Shown: one piece after another, positions 55,750 through 64,000 of the stretch | Layout: each line of letters starts with the position of its first letter | Numbering within the stretch: position 1 is the first letter of the stretch | Assembly (NCBI GenBank): GCA_963082975.1 | Contig: OY720344.1 | Span: forward strand, 71,576,546-71,640,545 | DNA length: 64,000 bases | Direction of reading: 5' to 3' | Source: Labia minor | Lineage: Eukaryota > Arthropoda > Insecta > Dermaptera > Spongiphoridae | The notes under the pieces: generated by a model | What the model saw: the letters and a program-made list of their open reading frames with translations, nothing else | Databases searched by the model: none | What the model was told of the DNA's origin: nothing | Position numbers and translations under genes: made by a program

Positions 55750-58740
55750 TATTCATACCAATAAATTATAATATACAATGAATATATTTACCTTTAAATA
55801 AAAGATAAATATTATTTTATTATATTTTAACATAAATTATAAAATAAATATGACGTTAAAATTAAAAATAAATAAATTTAAAAGAAAAATCTTTATGTTT
55901 CGTTTGTTTGATTATTAAAAGTTTGACTTTTCACTATTTTTTTAAAAGTAATAAATAAAAAAAATTTCCACTTAAAATTCTATAATGGGATTTTTTCATC
56001 GAATATTATTCCCTTTAGTGATACAAAAATAAATCAATGTCTAGCATTGCAGTTAGTATATATCTCAAGGGATGAACCAATATTTGTCTGGCAACCTTTG
56101 AAATACTAAACCTTATTTGCTAGGTCGCAAGCTGCCCGTTTATTTCGTTTCTCCCGTGACAGTTTGACTTTGTTAATTTATTCAGCCAGCGACCTATAAA
56201 TAAACGGTCTCTATCAGCCAATCTTCAAATTTTTGTCTTGTCATTCATTTTTCATGGTATTTTCGTCTAAAATTATCAACTTTTCCACTTATATAAACAT
56301 CATCTTATAAGAAATGAAGAAATTTATTGAAATGAAATGAATAAAACTGTTTTTTAATTAAAAAAAAAATTTAATATTTAATATTTCGAGTGAAAATATT
56401 TATATAAAAATATCTTAAATCTTTAAAAAGCATACCTCTACTTATAAAAATATACCTTAAATTATTTATTATTAAAAAAATGTTAATTTAGAAATTTTAA
56501 ATTATTTCTTACATTTATTTATATTTATTTTTATGATTTTTTTTATTAAACCTTTTAAATTATATCTTAATGTTAGTCACAATATTAGGAGACTTCAAAA
56601 CATTGTAAAATTGACTTAATAAATCTCTGATTAGTAAAGATATCAATTCAAGACTTCGAGTTGATTTTTTTCAAATCTGCGAGAAATATCAACTTTTATT
56701 AAATTTCAATTTATATATATATATATATTTTTCATAAATTTTTATTTTACTTCAATTTCAATCTTCGTTCCTTCTACTGGATTTAAATTCTTGATAATTT
56801 TCTTCATTCGTGATGATGATGAAATGATCTACATTTAGGGTTAGGGATTTTCAACAGGTTTCCTCCTACTTCTGGATATTCTCATCCTACTAATACATAG
56901 ATTAGATTAGAACTAATAAATATAAAAGTATTACTGGATAATGTAAGTGTTATTGCAATATTAAGAAATGGGTTACATGAATTGCTCTGAATTCTGCTTT
57001 TTTGTTTTGCTGAGAGCGTATTTGAGGTGGATCGAATGAACCGGCATTTGGGAAGGCAATTCTTCACAGTTCCGAAATGGGAATAGCCTGAAAGAACAAA
57101 TTGTTGGTTAGTTTTTGAGCGTAGGATATTTTCGATTAGTATGGGCCATCCAACCTTATTAGTGGAGACCCCGCAGTTTTCTTAGGTAGGTAGGTTATAT
57201 TTCAGATTGCCCCGAATATAGCGGTTTCATTTAGAAATCCAAAAAATCAAAAGCACTCAGCTGATTTAAAGAGACTTACAGACCATACGCCTTATTATTA
57301 TTATTTTTAATAAGGTGACTCTTTTTTCAAATTACAGAATTCCTATTAAATATCCAATTGTTTTTTTTATTTAATTAATAATTAAATAAAATATTGCGAT
57401 TATTTTCTTTAAAATATATAAAAGATTACATTATACATTGTATATTTCTAAATGAAAATAATAAGTTTTGACTATATATTTAGATAGAATTATTATTATA
57501 ATTACTCATTTTAAAATTTAAATTCAATGCAGATTCAAAGTCAATGTCTATGAATGAATAACCAAAGTCTCAGACAAATAAATTTATTAATAATATATTC
57601 TTTTAAAAGCCTAAATGAAAGATTTTGGAAATTAATTTTTTTTTATTATAAACAATATCAATTATAATTAATGCTCTAAATAGAGTATATTTTTGATGAT
57701 TATAAATACGTATTATATTTTTTAGTGATATAATATTTAAAAATACTAATAAATAACAATTAAAATATTGATTCTGAAAATTTTAATATTGTTTTTTTTG
57801 ATAACACATGATGTTATAGTTATTTTTTGAACACCTATACTTAAATGTAAGTAATTTTGCCCTTTAGTAGTATTAATGGAAAATAAGAATTTCATCAGTT
57901 TGTCTTGAAAAGAAAGAGGAAGAAATGAAAAGAATATAAAAAAAAACAAAGAAAGAAAATAAAATACAAAGGCAAAGTTAAATACATATCTCAAGATAAA
58001 AAAAACTGTCCCAGGGAATTGGAATTGTTAAAAGCTGCAACAAATTCAATTATTTGTGAGACAGCCGAGCCATGGGACGAATGGACCCACCGAGAAACAA
58101 TCAAAGACAGCCAAGTCAATTAAACTTTATTGGAAGGATAATGAAATTAAATGTCGCTCGATAAAAAAAAAGTAATTACAAAATAATATTTGCAATCAAT
58201 CAATGCCAAAACGATTCGTTAGAAAAGAAGAATTAGGAAGGGGGAAGAGAATTAAAGCATCCGTCAGCAGATGAAAGATGTGAAAATAAGTTTTGAATGA
58301 ACTCGTTGATCAAGCGGAAACGTTTCCTGTACAAAACGCACCTGACAAGATCAATGATTTTTAAATTATTAAATAATACCAGAGAAAATGAAAAAAAAAA
58401 TGACGATATGATTTTAATAAAGAAATTATAATTTATAATTAAATAAATTTAAAAATTAATATTTAATATTAGAAAATTTATGATAAATAAAATTTAATAC
58501 AAATGTTTTTGAACAATTTTCAAAACATTTTTTCATATTAATTATGGAAACTAAAAATAATTTTTATTATAATATTATATAGGTATATATTAGTTTTATT
58601 TGATCAAAATTCAATCTTTAATAATCTTTGAATGGGGATTAAGTGGTCCATTAATTAACATATTACTTTATATATTTACATAAATATATATAGGTCAATG
58701 ATATTTGAGTTCATTTCACCATTTCTTAGAATATATTTTT
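55750..58740. other. AT-rich stretch, no recognised gene
   Basis: Slightly less AT-rich patches (56050-56240, 56990-57290, 58010-58350) were read in all frames without finding a supported product. (TA)n lies near 56714. This is the longest part without a repeat I could name. Confidence 0.45.
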
Positions 58741-58744
58741 TCTA

Positions 58745-59108
58745 ATCTATCTATCTATCTATCTCCGTGGCTCTACGGAACCCGAAAGTTCTTGGCCGCA
58801 GCAGCCACATTTCTCAAAGTGTTCCTATCCTGAGCTATAATCATCCAACTCCTACCCTCTCTTATCTCCCTCACGTTCCTTCCTAAATTGTCCACCCACC
58901 GCGTCCTTTGTCTTTCAAGCTGACGTTTCCCAATCGTTCTCCCCACCAATATATTTTTCGCCATTCTTTCCTCTCCCATTATAGCTACATGCCCTGCACA
59001 TCGCAGCATTCTCAATTTTATAACCCTAACTTTATCTGGACATGCATAGAGGTCATGCAATTCCTCGTTATGCAGTTTCCGCCGTTCCCCGGTGACATCA
59101 ACGGAAAA
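58745..59108 (-). pseudogene. LINE-A C-terminus, copy 6 (best-preserved end)
   Basis: The longest open LINE-A frame here, about 112 codons on the minus strand. It begins TGERRKLHNEELHDLYACPD, continues LRCAGHVAIMGEERMAKNIL and WVDNLGRNVREIREGRSWMI, and ends AAAKNFRVP then stop at 58773. Immediately 3' is a (GATA)n tail at 58745-58766. The copy is sharply 5'-truncated near 59108, so it holds only the region after the RT domain. An intact end with a fresh tail suggests it is younger than the other LINE-A fragments. Confidence 0.8.
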
Positions 59109-59109
59109 A

Positions 59110-60475
59110 ATATCTTAAATTTCTTTAACTTGAAGTTACTATAAATTATCAGAATTTATATTTTACCGATTAAGTGAAGTTTTTAATTTAAAATTTTGCT
59201 ATTAAAAAAATCCAATTCAAATTTAAACATTTAGTTTTTCAAAATAGACAGTTAAAAAATTTCTATTCAATTAAATTATAAAGAATAAAGGTGAATTGAG
59301 AGTAGTTATGAATTGGGGGCTATGTAGTAATGTATTGTAGTAGAAACTTCAAATTCTTGAATATTAAATAAATAAATAAACAAATAAATTATAAATTAAA
59401 AATTTAAACATCAATTTTAAAAATATTTTTATTTTATAACTGATTAAGTATATTATATTCTGTTTACTTTATTAATGAATGTAAAAATTAAAAAAAAATA
59501 ATTGTTATAATTTTTTTTTATCCGTTACTTGAAATTATAATATTCTATTAATTAATTTATTTTTGTTTGTTTTATTTGTTTTATTATCATTAAATTTATT
59601 AATTCAAATAATATAATGTTTGTTGGTGTAAAAAAAATACATATAACAAATAAAATAATAAATTGTTTTAAAAATAATCAATCGGGTGCTTGATTTCTAT
59701 AATTTAAAAGTGCTGATGAATAAAACAATAAAAAAAAATATAGGTGGATATAAATAACTTTTTGTTTGATTTTATATCGAATTGAATATAAATCAAAAAG
59801 CTATTAATTAAAGAATTTTTATAGATTTACAATTTTTTTTATATTATATTTTTACGATGATAGCCGGAACATTTTATTTTTAAATGTAATTATTATTGTT
59901 TTGACAAAGTCGGTTATTATTTGTTTACATATCATTAATGTATAAACATGCAAAAAAAATCTTTCTGATTAGGATAAAATATACTAATAACAAATATTGA
60001 TTCATTCATAATTAATTAGAGGAATAACGGCTATTATGAATTATTCCAATTGAAAGTTGAATTGAATCATGACAAGAATCGGAGTGAAATTATGCTGATT
60101 TAAAAGTAATTAAAGTCAATAATTGAGTTTACTAAATTAAGATCCAAATTTGAGAAAAATAAATAACAATTAGTATATTTACAATAATATACATTCAACA
60201 TTATATTTATTTTTTGTGAAATTGATTCAGTATTTAAAAAAATTCAATATTAACTTAATTGACATCAAATTAAATACATTCTAATATTATATTATATTAA
60301 TAAAAATAAGCCATTTTCAATAAGTATATATATCGAATGACAGATAGGTGGCGCCACTTTTAAAAATAATGTATCTCGAACAAGCCACCTTTCTAATGAT
60401 GAATTTTAACAATCAGGCGATTAGACTAACAGATATAGAATTTTTAGTTAGGTATCTTTTCTTATTTTCCAAACA
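59110..60475. other. AT-rich stretch
   Basis: No feature is recognised until about 60340, where GGTGGCGCCACTTTT precedes the mariner fragment and might be part of that element. Confidence 0.4.
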
Positions 60476-60481
60476 AAAAAA

Positions 60482-60690
60482 TTGTATGAGTTGGGCTATA
60501 AACTGGTAGCCCATCCACCATCCTCTCCAGATCTGGTTCTAGGAGACTATTTTATTTTTGAAGAGAATGTTTACTCAAATGAAATTTAGGAAGAAGCAGA
60601 AATATTTTAATGCATTATAATTGAGCAATATTATAATGCAAAAGTCAAATCGTATTTTTCTAAATTGAATTTTGATAGAAAAAAATATTT
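60482..60690 (+). pseudogene. Mariner-like transposase fragment (fourth)
   Basis: The plus strand reads ELGYKLVAHPPSSPDLVLGD and continues YFIFEENVYSNEI to a stop, then EEAEIF. It corresponds to the mariner block usually reading PHPPYSPDLAPSDYFLF, with the third catalytic aspartate present in GDYF. No terminal repeats found. The orientation is opposite to the 26.9-30.4 kb cluster. Confidence 0.7.
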
Positions 60691-60944
60691 TTATTTTACT
60701 TATTGAATAGCCTATTAAATAGTTATTAATATGTTATAAATTATTATATCATAATTATTAAGTTAATAGAATTCGTTAATAAAATTCTTTATTTTTTTTA
60801 ATTTAAATTGAGAAATGTTACACATGTTGCAAATTAAATATTAATTTTTTTTAAATACTTACTCTATATCTTTAAATTTCCATCATTAGATTTATTAAAG
60901 GATCAATTTTTAAATTTAATTTATTATTATATTTTTGAAAGAGC

Positions 60945-61095
60945 CACGTGTTGACTCACATACTCACAAGTTCCGGGCCTAGAAGGAAATGTCTCTGGGG
61001 GACGGAGTCAACCCAGCCTCTGGGATCACAATTGGGGTACTACTTAATAAAAAAGTAGCGCCTTCGATCAAGAAAATCAAGCTAAATGTTGAACC
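60945..61095 (+). mobile_element. tRNA-like SINE, copy 1
   Basis: It aligns with copy 2 over about 140 bases, from the B-box region (AAGTTCCGGGCCT) through GTCAACCCAGC and TAGTAGCGCC-type sequence to GATCAAGAAAATCAAGCTAA. The tRNA-like head is poorly kept. Confidence 0.6.
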
Positions 61096-61099
61096 GTTT

Positions 61100-61855
61100 T
61101 ACTTATCTTAAGACATCTAATTTATATAAACGACTTGATAGGCACTGTTCAGAAGTTTCTTTTTATTATTTAAATTTACAATTTATAAGGTATAAAATAT
61201 ATTTTTTATACTGATATTTGTGTGTGGTTGCATTACTGTCATTTCACAGGCGCTCCTAATAAATGATAATTTTTTTAATTGAATGGTTTCGATTACTTTC
61301 AAACATAAGGCTGGGAAAACATTTTTTATTAAATTTTTCAGTTAAATTTTACGAGAAATTATGTAAATTTAATTTTAATCACTTAAGTGTTTTTATATAT
61401 TATATTTTTAATAATCATAATTAATTAATATAGAGAGTAATTAAGATCTGTTAATAATAGAAATATTTTATACAAATACATTTGTAAGCTTTCTTATTTA
61501 AACAATTACAACACAGAAAATATATAATATGTTAGAATGAAATCCAATAAATTAGACTTTACGAAAGTGATTCAATAAAATGCAATACACTACAATAAAC
61601 AAATAAAAAACAATACAATAATGAGTATAATCAGCCAGATTTTAAAATTAAAATATTTCATTATATACTTATATTATATTTAGTAAATTTGTTTTTATTG
61701 ATTAATTAAGAATATTCATGTTATACTTAATTTATTTAAGTTCATTATAGATATGTACATGTATATATCGTATATATATTTCACTTGTTTAAATCAGTGA
61801 TAGACTTTCAGGCAATCTTGAATCTCAACAAATATATATATATATATACACACAC
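61100..61855. other. AT-rich stretch between the two SINE copies
   Basis: No feature apart from (TA)n at about 61831-61847. Confidence 0.5.
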
Positions 61856-61860
61856 ACATA

Positions 61861-62040
61861 GAAGGCGCCACAGAGTGGGAGGTAGTGTAGCTGGGTAACA
61901 TTCATGTGTTCCCAGGTTTAAGTCCTGGGTCTGCCAATTTCTCTAGCTGGTGTCTATGGGATGTAGTCAACCCAGTATTGGAAGCTACTTGATAAAATGT
62001 AGCGCCCCCGATCAAGAAAATCAAGCTAAAGGTTGATAGG
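61861..62040 (+). mobile_element. tRNA-like SINE, copy 2
   Basis: The head has an A-box-like TAGCTGGGTAAC at about 61889 and a B-box-like GGTTTAAGTCC at about 61916, spaced as in a pol III promoter. The body (GTAGTCAACCCAG) and end (GATCAAGAAAATCAAGCTAA) are shared with copy 1. No protein is encoded. Mobilisation would need a LINE in trans; which one is unknown. Confidence 0.6.
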
Positions 62041-62370
62041 ACTCGTTCTACTAATTATAGGATTCAGATACTTTATTAGTAGTGTGGTGGATGTTTTAAA
62101 CATTTAATTCTATTTACATTACTATTTAATAATTTGTATTACTAATCACTACCTTATCTTATTATATATTATATTTTGTATATACTTTTAAAGAAAGCAT
62201 TTATTTTTTACTTCTTATGTAGTTTAGTTTATTGGTTTCTTTTTTCTACTAAAAGAGTATCAACTAAGGTTTTAGGTGGATCAAATATTTAATTTTGAAA
62301 AAACTCTTAAATTTCGAATTATTAAATTTTTAATATATATATATATATATATATTATATATGTATATAAC

Positions 62371-62578
62371 ATTTGTGCCTAGAATTGGAGAGGAAGAATA
62401 GCGAAAAATATATTGGTGGGGATGCCGATTGAGAAATATCCTCTTGGAAGACCAATGACGCTGTGGGTGGACAATGTAGGAAGGAACGTGTGAAAGATCC
62501 TGAGCCACCCAGGATAGAGAAATGTTATTTCTGCTGCCAAGAACTTTCAGGTTCCGTAGAGCCACAGAGATAGATATA
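62371..62578 (+). mobile_element. LINE-A 3' tail fragment, copy 7
   Basis: The only plus-strand copy. It runs from TTGGAGAGGAAGAATAGCG through GTGGGTGGACAATGTAGG to CTTTCAGGTTCCGTAG, then the tail AGATAGATATATATAG. Stops interrupt the frame. Confidence 0.75.
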
Positions 62579-62579
62579 T

Positions 62580-63195
62580 ATAGATTTAGTATATTAATTG
62601 TATTTTAGTTAAAAAAAAAATAATAAAAAGTATTTAATTGAGAATTGAGTTGATAAAAGAATAGAATTTGAGAACACTTAAATTTGTCAAATTTGGAATC
62701 AATTTGTTGAATGGAAGTTAAAATTTGAGGACAAAAATTTCATCCAGATAGTGAGTTATGTTATACCTTATTATTCATTGAAATATAAGTATTTATATTA
62801 TTATTTATATTATAATATATTGTATACAATATACTCTTTAGTAACTTTTATAAATTAAACAAACAATAAAATTTAAATTCAAAAACAAAGCTACTTTTAC
62901 AAAATAAATGAATGAATACATTAGTTCTTGTTTATTTATTTATTTAGTTATTATTAATATTATACATTTGTTAAATATTTATATTATTAATATGCAGTAT
63001 TGAAAAAATAACACTTTATTCAATATAAACATAACATAAAAACATTATCATTAATAAAATAACTGTTAAATAAATAAATAAATACCTGGAACAATAAATA
63101 TGAAATATTAGTTTCAACCATTTTAGTTAGTTGAAAGGATAACAAAAACTAATTCTAATTTGTATCGCTTTGCATATTCACTTTGTATTTGTGTT
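62580..63195. other. AT-rich stretch
   Basis: No feature recognised. Confidence 0.5.
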
Positions 63196-63214
63196 AATTA
63201 ATACAAGTGAATGT

Positions 63215-63745
63215 AATTAAATTGATAAATTCGCGAAACGCTATTTGCCGCATGCACATTGTTATGCACCGATTGTTTCGTTTCTTCCATTTTCAAGTAA
63301 CTGGTTTAGCGGATTGGTTGTCATGGCAACTGAGCGTCTTGTCAGCATCCCTGGAGCCCACAAACCGACCCAGTCAGGATTCAACCCGGGCTTTACAGGA
63401 CAAATACAAATTTCCCGTGTTTTCCCTTGATCTTTTCTTAGATAAAAGGCCCAGCTAAGTATCGTTTAACAAAAAGCGAGAGAAAGAAAAATAAATAAAC
63501 AGTCTTTATGTATTTTTTCGAAAATATCGACGCCCCGGGGAATGGAATAGACGGGAGGTTTAAAAACAAAAAAAAAAAAAAATGAAAAAAAAGGAATTTC
63601 TTGGCGGAAGTCAACTTCCAAATTAAGTTATAAGATAAAAGGCGGAGGGTGTCAATTGGGTCGCTTTATGAACTGTATCTCCCTTTTGTTGTTTTTTGAA
63701 TATTCGAGCACCAAAGGGTGGAAATAAAAAAAGAAAAAAGTAACT
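63215..63745 (+). other. GC-richer terminal block, possible tRNA-like repeat or unique sequence
   Basis: Around 63300-63400, GCGGATTGGTTGTCATGGCA and CAGGATTCAACCCGGGC faintly resemble A- and B-box regions of a tRNA-derived repeat. The two open frames across it have no recognised product. 63520-63680 is purine- and GC-richer (CGACGCCCCGGGG, GGCGGAAGTCAACTTCC). It could be a repeat or the edge of a host locus beyond the window. Confidence 0.25.
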
Positions 63746-63945
63746 TGAATAATACAACACACGTATAATAGACATCTACTATTAAATAATAGATATCAAT
63801 TTTGTATATATATATATATTCATTCAAAAGATATTTATTTCATTATTATAATCAATTATGGATAAACCGCTTAAATTTAAATTTTATTTATTATTAAAAT
63901 GATTGAATATTATTTTTGATAATAAAAAAATGAGATAAATGTATA

Positions 63946-63965
63946 TTATATATATATATATATAT
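63946..63965. repeat. (TA)n microsatellite
   Basis: A short pure TA run near the window end, one of several similar runs. Confidence 0.85.
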
Positions 63966-64000
63966 CATATGTATTTATTATATTTCTATTTTTTTAATTA

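Overview
This is very AT-rich nuclear DNA, with GC well under 30% judged by eye rather than counted. It has eukaryotic repeat content: non-LTR and LTR retrotransposons, mariner/Tc1, hAT and Helitron-like elements, MITEs, tRNA-like SINEs and long (TA)n tracts. Element types and protein style (jockey-like ORF2, mariner transposases, a gypsy gag with an Arg/Glu-rich stretch, a LINE tail ending NFRVP) point to an arthropod, probably an insect. The species cannot be named from the sequence. I found no convincing host protein-coding gene, rRNA or functional tRNA. The window reads as a repeat-filled intergenic region or the inside of a very large intron.

Layout. 1.8-2.8 kb: Tc1-like transposase relic and a LINE tail. 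3.7-6.65 kb: the one intact gene, an 889-residue jockey-type ORF2 in a 5'-truncated insertion with a 24-A tail and a 9-bp target-site duplication. 8.5-12.0 kb: two copies of Helitron-like family F1 in opposite orientation. 13-20.2 kb: a 201-bp MITE, two related composites pairing an ACTAGCTGCTC end with a LINE 3' part (one carrying a nested 187-bp hAT MITE), and further F1 and F2 copies. 20.9-23.95 kb: family F3, fold-back elements and a hAT end. 25.4-26 kb: decayed LINE C-terminus. 26.9-30.4 kb: three internally deleted mariner-like elements. 32.9-34.1 kb: hAT element with an exact 8-bp duplication. 35.8-42.5 kb: F2 and F3 copies, a gypsy fragment with an LTR, and a palindromic element. 43.2-48.6 kb: a 718-bp TIR element inside (TA)n, a LINE tail and two hAT MITEs. 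50-56 kb: F1 fragments and a full F2 copy. 58.7-63.5 kb: LINE tails, a mariner fragment, two SINE copies and a GC-richer terminal stretch.

The genes do not form a pathway; the content is a layered record of transposition. Autonomous sources visible here are the jockey element (possibly still active) and dead relics of mariner, Tc1, hAT, gypsy and two LINE lineages. F1, F2 and F3, the MITEs and the SINE encode nothing and would depend on enzymes supplied elsewhere. The most informative structures are F1 and F2, which share one plan: short inverted repeats just inside the ends, a microsatellite core, and for F2 an internal duplication and paired TGACGTCA sites. I see no evidence for a wholly new functional system.
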